Assembly (NCBI RefSeq): GCF_964204645.1
Contig: NC_134031.1
Coordinates: 12,068,501 to 12,132,500 of the forward strand
Source of the DNA: Tubulanus polymorphus
Taxonomy: Eukaryota > Nemertea > Palaeonemertea > Tubulaniformes > Tubulanidae
DNA: 64,000 nucleotides
Direction: 5' to 3'
A program made the position numbers and the translations under genes. The first letter of the stretch is position 1, and each line of letters begins with the position of its first letter. The notes under the pieces were generated by a model. It was not told where the DNA came from. It searched no databases and worked only from the letters and a program-made list of their open reading frames with translations. Positions 56,325-64,000 of this stretch are shown here, piece after piece.

Positions 56325-56702
56325 ATGGAAGATAAAATTGAAAAACAGAAATTAGAATTTGAAAATGATTTAAAAATTAAAAAGAAAAAATATTTAAAAA
56401 GTAAAATTATATATTATTTTATTATTAGTGGTTCAGTTACAATTAGTTCTGTGATAACGTTTTTAGCAATTATCTCACCATTAACACCTTTAGCTATATC
56501 AATTGGCGTGCTAGGATTATCATCAAGTGTTTTAACCGGAATAAGTTCAAAATTGAATATAAAAAGTAATAAAGAAAAAATTAAATCTAATATAAAAGAA
56601 ATTAATAAATCGAAAAATACATTAGATTAAATAATAAGTTTAAATGGTAATATAACAATTGAAGAACAAAGAAGATTAATTATTAAAAGAATTAATTATT
56701 AA
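56325..56702 (+). CDS. Two-helix membrane protein with flanking coiled coils; one internal stop
   Basis: The first 101 codons (56325-56630) encode a basic coiled coil (MEDKIEKQKLEFENDLKIKK), two hydrophobic segments at about residues 32-52 and 55-75, and a second Lys-rich helix ending KSKNTLD. A TAA at 56628-56630 interrupts, and the same frame continues for 23 more codons (ISLNGNITIEEQRRLIIKRI) to TAA at 56700-56702, directly at the leader of the next gene. The shape (helix, hairpin of two membrane spans, helix) suggests a small membrane or virion protein. The intact first part could still be made. Confidence 0.55.
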
Positions 56703-56718
56703 TTTTTTTATTATATAA
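56702..56718 (+). promoter_or_regulatory. Conserved leader 4
   Basis: ATTTTTTTATTATATAA directly before ATGG at 56719, overlapping the previous stop codon by one base. Confidence 0.45.
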
Positions 56719-57340
56719 ATGGTGGATGGTTTTCCAAAAGATTTTCAATATAATAAATCAATTAAATATAATATTCCAGCAATAGATTTTAATAAAAATA
56801 TCACATATAGAAATGAAGTTTTAAATTCCTTAATTAATTTCGATTTTTATGTTACTGAAACTAATAATTTTAATGTAAAGATGGAAAATATATTTCATAT
56901 GTATTAAATTAATTTTAAAAAATTGATAGATGAAAAACAATGGTTATTAAAATCTAATATGAAATATTGGCTGAACCAATTAAATTTTGCAGTTTATTGT
57001 GCAACAACAGGTTGTGGAATTAGTTGAAATGATCATTTAAATAATTCTAAATATAAATTAATTCAACGTTTATTTATATTTCATACCTATTTTCAAATAA
57101 GATTAATATTATATGAATTAGAGACCCTGTCCTTTACCAGGATCTAGATATTTTAAAGAATGAGATAATGATATTAATTTATCAAAGTTTTATAAAGTTT
57201 GTAATAAATTTTATATAAATATAAATAATTCTGATTTTGGAACATTAAGATCAATTCCTTGTCCTGAAATTATTTTACATTATTTGACAAAATTATGATA
57301 ATTTATAATACAAAAACAACAGGTTATAACGTTATAGCAT
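56719..57340 (+). pseudogene. Decayed structural-type gene of the element
   Basis: Starts MVDGFPKDFQYNKSIKYNIP and stays open to TAA at 56905; the frame then continues with several stops through LLKSNMKYWLNQLNFAVYCA and TTGCGIS to about 57060, after which only fragments remain. By position and style it may be the major virion-type protein of such elements, from memory of similar gene orders only; the sequence is too broken to confirm. It ends where the minus-strand LINE 3' region begins. Confidence 0.4.
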
Positions 57341-57580
57341 AAGTTTGTCTGGGGTTTAAAAAAATCAGTTAGGATTGTCCAGTTGAATCCCCGAACATAA
57401 GAAAATTCACCAAGTAAATAAGGTAAGAAATATAGATCTTCACGTATGTGAGTTTTACAAGTATATATAGTGGCGATGGTGACATTAAGTGATACACCCT
57501 ATTAGAATGATTATAGAACACAAAAGGCAACGCAGAAGAGTAATTATAGTACGTTAATATTATTGAGACAAGAGGAGGCG
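57341..57580. other. Junction between virus-like element and LINE; nothing recognised
   Basis: Non-coding. The 3' UTR of the minus-strand LINE probably runs into this stretch; no poly-A tail or target duplication could be delimited. Confidence 0.35.
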
Positions 57581-57897
57581 CTTATAGTTTAATTTGAAGG
57601 CTTTGGGGGCTTATTCCTTATATCAAGTGGAATATTGTTCCAAGTTTTTGGACCTACGATACTAATAGAGAACGATCGCTTAGTAGTACGAGAAAATGGA
57701 ACACTCAAATCATTATGGTTCCTTAATGCACTGGCTTGGTTTGAGAACCTGAAGTTACAAATATAATTAAAGTTATTTGGTAAATGATTATTAATGAGTT
57801 TATACATAAAGATAGCTACCTGTAATTTGTTTATATCAATTAAATTAAGTATTTTACCTTTTTAAGTAAGGGGGCAGTGTGAGCAAGATACGGAGCA

Positions 57898-58830
57898 TTA
57901 AAAACTGAGACGAACTGCCCGCTTAAGCAAAGTACTTAGATAATGTAGCCGTATAGAATAGTTGGCACCCCATACTATATTAGCATATTGCATGTAAGGC
58001 AAAACTAGAGAATTAAAAATGGGAGTGAAAATATAAGTTGGTAAGGATTTACGTGCTTTATATAAGATGCCAATAGCACACGATACTTTGTTGGACGTCA
58101 TTTTAATATGGGGAGCCCAAGTAAGATTGTCATCCACTATAACACCAAGAAACTTGGATTCATGACACCTCGCAAGGGTGACATTATCAATTTTAATACG
58201 AAAATCATGAGGAACACGGATATTGCCGAAAATAACGTAATTAGTTTTACTTATATTAAGAGATAATTTGTTAGCTCTAAACCACATGACTAGGTTTTCT
58301 AATTCGGAGTTAATGATGGCATTTAATCTAATTGGGTCCTTATCACTAAAAAAGATAGTTGTGTCGTCTGCAAATAGAATAAAGTTGAGAAGATGAGATG
58401 TACGGATAATGTCATTAATATAAAGTATGAACAATAGCGGACCAAGAATAGAACCTTGAGGCACAACGCAATTTATTGGAAGTGTTATTAAAGAACAACT
58501 ATCATAAGATACAAACTGATATCGATCACATAGATGATTATTAAACCAGGCCAACGTAATCCCGCGTATACCGTATCGTAGCAGCTTATCTAAAAGTATG
58601 GAGTGGCCTTTGACAAATCTATGAAAATACTCACTGTTAGATAACGTCTTCTGTAAGTTTCGAAATGCGATCAGTGAAATCGAGTAATGCCATTTTTGTA
58701 GAACGGTTCTTCCGAAAGCCATCTTGGTTTGGACAAAGAATTTTATTTTTATCAATATGCGAGATAAGACGGCAATGGGTTAGGCGTTCAATAATTTTGG
58801 AGAAACATGGCAGAACAGAAATTGGACGGT
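57898..58830 (-). pseudogene. LINE reverse transcriptase relic
   Basis: The 285-codon frame contains the fingers/palm layout LIYPL-type turn, VPQGSILGPLLFILYINDI (motif with P-Q-G-S) and the catalytic F-A-D-D-T box (ILFADDTTIFF), then LNISKTNYVIFG and the thumb FLGVIVDDNLTW. The N-terminal part (58830-58755) is out of frame. The Y/F-x-D-D centre is intact in this copy, but flanking frameshifts prevent a full product. Confidence 0.85.
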
Positions 58831-58870
58831 AATTGCTCCGGACTTAAATAAAGGAGTAACCTTGGCTATC

Positions 58871-59320
58871 TTAAGTGCATCTGGAACTATACCTGTAATA
58901 TAAGACATTAAATATATGCAGTAGATCAGAGCATTTAATAATTTTAGGTTTTATATCACCAGGGCCAGCTCCTTTGTTAGCATCTAAAGAGTTAACAATA
59001 GCAAAAATGTTTTCTTGAATAATCGGCCTGAAAAATAAACTATCTGGACTATCGGCTGGTAGATACTGAGTTGGTAAGACATCAACCCTGGGAGTGTTCG
59101 ATGCAAGCCTTCTCCCAATATCAGTAAAAAAGAAATTAAATTTATCAGCAATTTCTTGTGAGCTTAATTTTCGTCCATTGTCAGTCTTGAACTCAGGTAG
59201 TATGAGGTTTCGCCTAGCAGTACCAATGACACTACTTAGGACATCCCATGTTTTTTTCAAATTATGTTTCACATTAAATAAGGATTCCGCATAATTACGC
59301 TTTTCAGCAACTCTAAGCAA
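58871..59320 (-). pseudogene. LINE linker between endonuclease and reverse transcriptase
   Basis: The frame contains KKTWDVLSSVIGTARR, ADKFNFFFTDIGRRLA, FAIVNSLDANKGAGPGDIKP and IKCSDLLHIFNVLY, the usual order before the LINE reverse transcriptase (helical linker, then the N-S-x-G-P-G-D-I type motif). It breaks near 58875. Confidence 0.75.
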
Positions 59321-59404
59321 TCTATATAACTTATTACGGTATACCCTATATTGTTCGAAATGAAAGGGTCGCTTTGTTCTTTTATATTTTCGGTAGTATT
59401 TACT

Positions 59405-60275
59405 CTAAGTTCCGATAGACGGAAGAAGACCTAATGTTAGCCATGGTTTGCGGGTATTTCGTTTGATAGTTTTAGCACGAACCGGAAATACTTGGTCATA
59501 TAACAATTTATATTTATTTAAAAATAGGTTGTACGCTTTATCCGGATTGGCCTCATTATAAATTTCCGTCCAGTCTACACGACTTAGCAGAATATTAAAA
59601 TTATTTATTGAGTGCTCATTAAATGACCTATAACGTATACTATGCGCAGTATTGACTTTAGAATACTGCTTATGGATCGTAAAAGTAGAAAAGTGGTCCG
59701 AGATATCAATCGTTAGAATTCCGAAGTTAGACAGCCGTTCAGCGTAAACATTCGTGTACATATGATCAATACAGGTAGCAGAGTGTTCCGTGATCTGTGT
59801 CGGTTTGGTTATTAAGGGCTGAAGCGATAAAGATGCCATGTTATGCAAAAAGTCTTCAGCATTCCGTGTTATGTTTAAGTAAATCAATAATAAAATCACC
59901 CATGATAAATACATTGTCTCTCTCTAAAGAGACATTTAACTCAGTAACGAAATCATCAATAGAATGACCGCTTTGCCTGTAGAGAACACTTACGAAAATG
60001 CGTTCGTTTTTAGAAAGGAAAAGCTCGCATATAAGTAATTCAAATGTATCGCTCTCAATTGATCAGTCGTCGCGGAATTTAAAATTAATCCGATCATCCA
60101 CATAAAGCACCACGCCTCCAGCATGATTAAAATGACGATTAAAAATTTACTATTATAACCTTCCATATAATATAAAGTCTCATTATCGTTACCATCCGTG
60201 GCCCAGGTTTCCGAGACACCGATGAACAGAGAGAATAGAATAAGCATTACAAGTGCGAAATAATTCATTAACATT
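59405..60275 (-). pseudogene. LINE apurinic-type endonuclease relic
   Basis: Two frames. The first (from about 60275) has FIGVSETWATDGND, the region of the catalytic Glu; the second has TQITEHSATCIDHMYTN, the region of the Asn/Asp-rich T-x-x-S-x-x-x-I-D-H-I motif, and DISDHFSTF, holding the S-D-H catalytic Asp-His. It nicks target DNA in an active element. A frame break lies near 59920-59990. Confidence 0.75.
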
Positions 60276-60282
60276 TCTCTCT

Positions 60283-61405
60283 GGCATTGTGCCTAGCGAA
60301 TTTAAAAAGGCTGTTGTAACGCCTCTCTTGGAAAAAAACCTAATTTGGATCAGCAGGACCTCAAAAACTATAGACCTGTTTCAAACTTACCCTTTCTCTC
60401 CAAAGTTCTGGAACGTGTTGTTGACAAAAGGATTCGCGACCATATGTTTGAGAACAATCTTTACGAAACATTGCAGTCTGCTTATAGAGCAAATCATTCA
60501 ACGGAAACAGCACTGACCAAGGTTATGAATGATCTTTTAATTGCTCTCGATAACAAAAAAGCAGCTGGCCTTGTTCTCCCTGACCTGTCAGCTGCGTTCG
60601 ACACCGTCAATCATAGCGTCATGTTCCAGCGGCTTAATCGGCGACTTGGGGTCAATGGATCATCATTGTCGTGGTTTAAGTCCTATTTGTCTGGGAGAAC
60701 TCAGCGCATATCAGTCAGGGGAAAATTGTCCGAACCATGTCCTCTCTTAACAGGCGTGCCACAGGGGTCAGTCATGGGCCCCCTGCTGTTTAGTATATAT
60801 GTCGGTCCTCTGGGTGACATCATAAGAAAGCACAAAATTAAGTTCCATTTCTTTGCTGATGACACCCAGCTTTACATAGCATTCCATCCGTTAGAGGTAG
60901 ATGATGCTTTGCAGAGACTTGAGGCCTGTATCAATGAAATTCGACGTTGGATGGCTATCAATTTCTTGAAATTAAATGATGATAAAACCGAATTTATGAT
61001 GATTCATTTAAAGCAGCACAATCTTGCTGAGAACACGATATTGATCGGTGATCATTCAATATCAAGGGTGCCATTGGCTAAGAATATAGGCGCATATTTT
61101 GACCAACATCTCTCACTTGAACATCATGTTAATGCTATCTGCAAATCTTGCTACTTCCACCTGCATAACATTGGAAAAATCCGAAGATATCTTACTTCTG
61201 ATGCTACAGCAACTCAGGTTAATTCACTTGTCACTTCCAGGTTAGATGGTCTAAATGCCTTACTCATTGGACTCTCCCAAATTTCATTATTGCTAAATTA
61301 CAAAAAGTTCAGAACTCTTCAGCCAAACTAGTAACTGGTCTTCAAAATACGAACACATTTCTCCTATTCTCAAACAGCTGCACTGGCTCCCAGTCAAAGA
61401 GCGTA
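60283..61405 (+). pseudogene. Second LINE reverse transcriptase (CR1-like), 5'- and 3'-truncated
   Basis: After a frameshift in an A-run near 60338, the 328-codon frame covers YRPVSNLPFLSKVLERVVDK, DLSAAFDTVNHSV (motif A with catalytic Asp), TGVPQGSVMGPLLFSIYV, FHFFADDTQLYIAF (catalytic Asp pair) and the thumb NIGAYFDQHLSLEHHVNAIC. After another break near 61280 it ends at LHWLPVKERI, the usual C-terminal motif, exactly where the inverted repeat at 61405 begins. It differs clearly from the minus-strand LINE, so the two are separate families. Confidence 0.85.
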
Positions 61406-61709
61406 TTAAGCAAAACCGGCCATAAATGGCCGCATGTGACTGACACATGTAACGCATGTGACGCGGACATGAACGCGTTTGAATTTTCTATGTTCAGTTG
61501 TTTCTATTTTACAGAATGAATATATAATTATGATTAACGCATGCGCATTAAGCAAAAGCGCGCCTGTATGTCCGCATGTGACGCGGGTATTGTAACTGGT
61601 ATGATTTAGATATCAAGGAATCGAAACACCTTATCAAAAGCAGCGAGGAATGAAAAAGGATGACGTTGGTCGAAGAAATGGAAGAGGATTCTAAAATATT
61701 AACCAATTT

Positions 61710-61730
61710 AGTAAAAAATACATATAATAA
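61710..61730 (+). promoter_or_regulatory. AT-rich leader before ATGG of the duplicated gene
   Basis: TAAAAAATACATATAATAA directly before ATGG; it shares the ATAA-ATGG junction with the four leaders at 55.7-56.7 kb but has an A-run instead of a T-run. The inverted arm carries the same leader before 62036. Confidence 0.35.
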
Positions 61731-61869
61731 ATGGAACCAGAACAACCACAAACTATCAATATAACAAATAACGCTGGTGTTATAAATATATACTACAAGA
61801 AGTGTTCTAAGTGTGAATTAGATAAATTAGCTTTAACAGAATTTAGTAAGCGTAAGATTAGCAAAGATG
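61731..61869 (+). pseudogene. Truncated small Cys-pair protein gene, left arm
   Basis: Forty-six codons from MEPEQPQTINITNNAGVINI through YYKKCSKCELDKLALTEFSK and RKISKD, then the repeat centre. K-K-C-x-x-C-x-x-x-K-x-x-x-x-F-x-K is a zinc-ribbon-like start seen in small DNA-binding or HNH-associated proteins of viruses and mobile elements; the second Cys pair is not present. Beyond 61869 the frame runs into the opposite arm and is meaningless. Confidence 0.55.
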
Positions 61870-61897
61870 AAATCTTTAAGACAGCAATATTGAAAAC

Positions 61898-62036
61898 CAT
61901 CTTTGCTAATCTTACGCTTACTAAATTCTGTTAAAGCTAATTTATCTAATTCACACTTAGAACACTTCTTGTAGTATATATTTATAACACCAGCGTTATT
62001 TGTTATATTGATAGTTTGTGGTTGTTCTGGTTCCAT
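61898..62036 (-). pseudogene. Truncated small Cys-pair protein gene, right arm
   Basis: Mirror copy of 61731-61869, identical over the shared codons; the few residues after RKISKD differ because the spacer is not symmetric. Both copies therefore lost their 3' half at the same point. Confidence 0.55.
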
Positions 62037-62262
62037 TTATTATATGTATTTTTTACTAAATTGGTTAATATTTTAGAATCCTCTTCCATTTCTTCGACCA
62101 ACGTCATCCTTTTTCATTCCTCGCTGCTTTTGATAAGGTGTTTCGATTCCTTGATATCTAAATCATACCAGTTACAATACCCGCGTCACATGCGGACATA
62201 CAGGCGCGCTTTTGCTTAATGCGCATGCGTTAATCATAATTATATATTCATTCTGTAAAATA

Positions 62263-62515
62263 GAAACAACTGAACATAGAAAATTCAAACGCGTTCATGT
62301 CCGCGTCACATGCTTTACATGTGTCAGTCACATGCGGCCATTTATGGCCGGTTTTGCTTAATGCGCATGCGTTAATCATAATTATATATTCATTCTATAA
62401 ATTCTGTAAAATAGAAACAACACATGCGTTACATGCGTCACATGCGGCCATTTATGGCCGGTTTTGCTTAATGCGCATGCGCTAATCATAATAGAAACGA
62501 CTGAACATAAAAATT
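62263..62515 (+). repeat. Tandem units of about 110 bp at the right arm
   Basis: CACATGCGGCCATTTATGGC and CGGTTTTGCTTAATGCGCAT recur at about 62328 and 62440 (and inverted in the left arm at about 61405-61440). A shorter relative lies at about 62200 (TTTTGCTTAATGCGCATGCG). AATAGAAACAAC and TCATAATTATATATTCATTC complete the unit. These may be subterminal repeats of the virus-like element. Confidence 0.75.
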
Positions 62516-62644
62516 CACCAATCAGATTTACACAATACATTATACAAGTTGGTCAGTCGTTTCTTCCAATACATCATTTGATTTCTATAAATACACTTTA
62601 TAATTACAAACATTTTTTCAATTGCTGGTAAATATTTAACTACA

Positions 62645-62890
62645 TCAACAAATGTTAAACTTAATCATTGGAGTCTTAATGTTTTTGAAATTCTTATATA
62701 GTTTCTTCGTCAATCTTTTGGTGATTCTTGTGTTTCTTGTGCTAATTTCTATTGGTTCGATATCCATTGCTGTTGATTCCTCAGTCAGAAAGAGTATCTT
62801 GAGTTTCTCTATCACTTCTTGATGCGTATGGCGTTTTATTAAACTAAAAGATATTAGCGGCAACTCTAGCCATCTAAAAGATATACTAAA
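62645..62890 (-). CDS. Small unidentified protein gene of the element (start uncertain)
   Basis: On the minus strand the frame reads LPLISFSLIKRHTHQEVIEK, LKILFLTEESTAMDIEPIEI and a basic tail to TGT-TAA near 62645. No ATG lies in frame: the earliest sense codons follow an ATATCTTTTAG direct repeat at 62878-62845 that also contains ATGGCTAGAGTTG in another frame. A start by frameshift, splicing or a lost ATG is possible, so the gene may be broken. Not recognised. Confidence 0.35.
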   Translation of the reverse strand, partial: FSISFRWLELPLISFSLIKRHTHQEVIEKLKILFLTEESTAMDIEPIEISTRNTRITKRLTKKLYKNFKNIKTPMIKFNIC

Positions 62891-63195
62891 TACACTTAAA
62901 TATATCTTAAGGTTTCATATTTAATAGCCCTAATAACTACAAAAAACAGTACTTACATTTAGATTTAGAATTGTAAACTATAAACTCCTAATTTCGTTTC
63001 GTAAGATAGAATATCCTGAGCACAATGTTACAGCGTATGTTCATTTCTTGCCACGTCATCTGGTTCCGGTTCTAGAGTGTTCTCTGCACGTTTGTAATAT
63101 TATGAGTCATAATGTCTCGGCGTCATAGTAACGGCTGTAACAGCTGTGAATTTATAGATTTATTCCATAGCTCTGTACATGGAATGTATATAGGT
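62891..63195 (-). other. Spacer between two small minus-strand genes; nothing seen
   Basis: A GC-richer part at 63000-63160 (CCACGTCATCTGGTTCCGGT) differs from the surrounding element and may be an inserted piece. No gene found. Confidence 0.35.
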
Positions 63196-63447
63196 TCAAA
63201 TAGAATCATGTTCTAGTATAAACATCGGATCCTTGATATCAAATTCCTCAACGTATTGTTCATTATTTGGATCATTATTCCATAATTCAATAAATTTCTT
63301 TGCCTTTGTTAACTGTTCTGAATATAACTGTAAATATTCTAGTTTCAATTTATTCTCTAAATGTGTTTTAGTTTTATTGTGTCTTGCTTTTTGGGATTTA
63401 TCTATATTGATATTACATGTTGGGCAGTAGTACTTATTTGCTTCCAT
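63196..63447 (-). CDS. Small zinc-finger protein, 83 residues, intact
   Basis: Minus-strand ATG at 63447, stop at 63198-63196. MEANKYYCPTCNINIDKSQK is followed by ARHNKTKTHLENKLKLEYLQ: C-x2-C ... H-x5-H, the spacing of U1-type/matrin-type C2H2 fingers, then an acidic helical tail ending MFILEHDSI. Probably a nucleic-acid-binding regulator of the virus-like element. The upstream sequence is AT-rich (TAATAAAAAATTTAGTATTAAA before ATGG), in the style of the 61.7 kb leader. Strand is opposite to the polymerase block, which suits an early or regulatory gene at the other end of the element. Confidence 0.65.
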   Translation of the reverse strand: MEANKYYCPTCNINIDKSQKARHNKTKTHLENKLKLEYLQLYSEQLTKAKKFIELWNNDPNNEQYVEEFDIKDPMFILEHDSI

Positions 63448-63654
63448 TTTAATACTAAATTTTTTATTAAAATTGATTTTAGAAGTTATTCATTTATATT
63501 TTATTCATATATATGAATATTTTAAGAGTAATAGGGAATATGTTGTTTCATATCAAAGGTTGTAAGGGCTAGTGAGTAAAAAATGAAAAATATGAAAATA
63601 ATAATAATTTCTATTTGAATTAGGAGTGAAACTCATATAAAATGAAAAATAAAT
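63448..63654. other. AT-rich spacer; nothing recognised
   Basis: Includes an ATTCATATATATGAAT palindrome at about 63507-63522 and no gene. The right end of the virus-like element is probably here but was not delimited. Confidence 0.35.
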
Positions 63655-64000
63655 TCGACTGTGCAAGATGGCCGTCCTATGACCTTTTTAGTGCCCAAAA
63701 ATGTTAATTTCGGCCCGAATTCTGAGTCCTGTAGCTTCCTACTGGTTTGCCATACATTTGGATTTCGTATATGGCCACCAGGGGGCGTTGAATAATACAA
63801 TATCTTAGCATTTCTTTATTATATTCGTACCTATGCATATTTTGTAACCACAATCAATTGGAAAGTTGTAGCTCATGACATCACCTATGATTGTTGCGAG
63901 TTTTAAGTACATTAGTTTTTCTATATGGTCAAAGGGGGCGTTGAATAGTAGAATAACTTAGTATTTCCTTATTATATTGGTACCTAGGCATATTTTGTTA
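63655..64000 (+). mobile_element. Helitron-like element, copy J, runs off the window
   Basis: GGCCGTCCTATGACCTTTTT, GAGTCCTGTAGCTTCCTACT and then two core units (GGGCGTTGAATAATACAATA at about 63782, GGGCGTTGAATAGTAGAATA at about 63936; spacing 154 bp). The left part and an internal segment are missing relative to copy F; the right end lies beyond the window. Confidence 0.65.

Larger units (their letters stand above)
53400..57340 (+). mobile_element. Decayed virus-like element with family-B DNA polymerase (part 1)
   Basis: The block is far more AT-rich than its surroundings and is almost fully coding-like on the plus strand: polymerase (53469-55436), an unknown tail (about 55530-55712), and four short genes packed at intervals of a few to a few tens of bases. 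Starts at 55714, 55958, 56325 and 56719 share a leader of 5-7 T then an AT-rich spacer and ATAA before ATGG. Gene packing, polymerase type and composition indicate a protein-primed-type polymerase element akin to Polinton/adintovirus-like or related virus-like elements; the exact group is not determined. Terminal repeats and an integrase were not found here. Confidence 0.7.
57581..60275 (-). mobile_element. Non-LTR retrotransposon (Jockey/CR1-type), broken
   Basis: Minus-strand order: endonuclease pieces (60275-59990 with IGVSETW; 59914-59405 with ATCIDHMYTN and ISDHFSTF), linker (59320-58871), reverse transcriptase (58830-57898) and C-terminal domain (57807-57581). The arrangement is that of an APE-type LINE ORF2, roughly full length apart from the extreme 5' end. 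At least five frame breaks occur. ORF1 is not present. Confidence 0.8.
61405..62362. repeat. Near-perfect inverted repeat, arms about 465 bp, 28-bp spacer
   Basis: Positions p and 123767-p are complementary from 61405/62362 to 61869/61898, with very few mismatches (one near 61455/62312). The spacer 61870-61897 is not palindromic. The arms contain the start of a small gene, its leader and a GC-richer terminal part (GGCCATAAATGGCC, ACATGCGG...). Such head-to-head copies may arise by fold-back replication or joining of element ends. Long hairpins of this quality are unstable, so the structure is probably young, or an assembly artefact. Confidence 0.9.

Noticed and set aside
61731-61934. 67-codon frame as a full gene
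   Set aside because: After codon 46 it crosses the 28-bp spacer into the opposite arm, where it reads antisense of itself; only the first part is genuine.

Overview
This is intron-rich, AT-rich animal nuclear DNA packed with transposons. It carries spliced exons with GT/AG borders, LINE, BEL/Pao, PIF/Harbinger and Helitron-like elements, short inverted-repeat elements, minisatellites and a virus-like DNA-polymerase element. No bacterial gene, operon or ribosome binding site is visible. The mix suggests a marine invertebrate, perhaps a lophotrochozoan or a non-vertebrate deuterostome. I cannot name a phylum from sequence alone.

One host gene spans much of the window on the plus strand. Seven phase-compatible exons (790-873, 995-1032, 2821-2974, 7264-7407, 36463-36875, 44601-44758, 49179-49357) join into about 389 codons. 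The product would be a conserved-looking N-terminal block, two Gln/Glu-rich coiled coils, a Ser/Pro-rich middle and an acidic C-terminus. I do not recognise the family. Its roughly 29 kb fourth intron holds most of the mobile DNA, including two possible minus-strand exon pieces (26025-26163 and near 27.6-27.9 kb).

Repeats by region: 4.3-6.0, 22.4-25.1 and 47.0-48.2 kb hold a composite repeat with a nested inverted-repeat MITE. About a dozen pieces of a Helitron-like family lie throughout; four share a hairpin plus CTAG right end, and the longer ones have a core of about 152-bp tandem units. At 16.0-16.9 kb a MITE sits in a repeat whose uninterrupted copy is at 50.1 kb. A broken BEL/Pao retrotransposon lies at 17.6-21.9 kb with its reverse-transcriptase region replaced by another element. 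A 1.7 kb inverted-repeat DNA element lies at 25.4-27.1 kb. Two related minisatellites, apparently in opposite orientation, lie at 27.9-29.0 and 31.6-32.1 kb. A Harbinger transposase relic with its own intron is at 39.3-40.2 kb. Hammerhead-ribozyme-like motifs are at 44.9 kb and, weaker, at 40.55 kb.

The last 10.6 kb is the most unusual part. A very AT-rich block at 53.4-57.3 kb contains a decayed family-B DNA polymerase (exonuclease motifs and palm motif A only) followed by closely packed small genes, four of which start at ATGG behind a shared T-run/ATAA leader. Two LINEs meet head to head at 60.28 kb. Beyond them are a near-perfect 0.96 kb inverted repeat with a 28-bp spacer, duplicating the start of a small Cys-pair gene, and two small minus-strand genes of similar composition. 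I infer that 53.4-57.3 and 61.4-63.45 kb are parts of one or two related virus-like elements split by LINE insertion.
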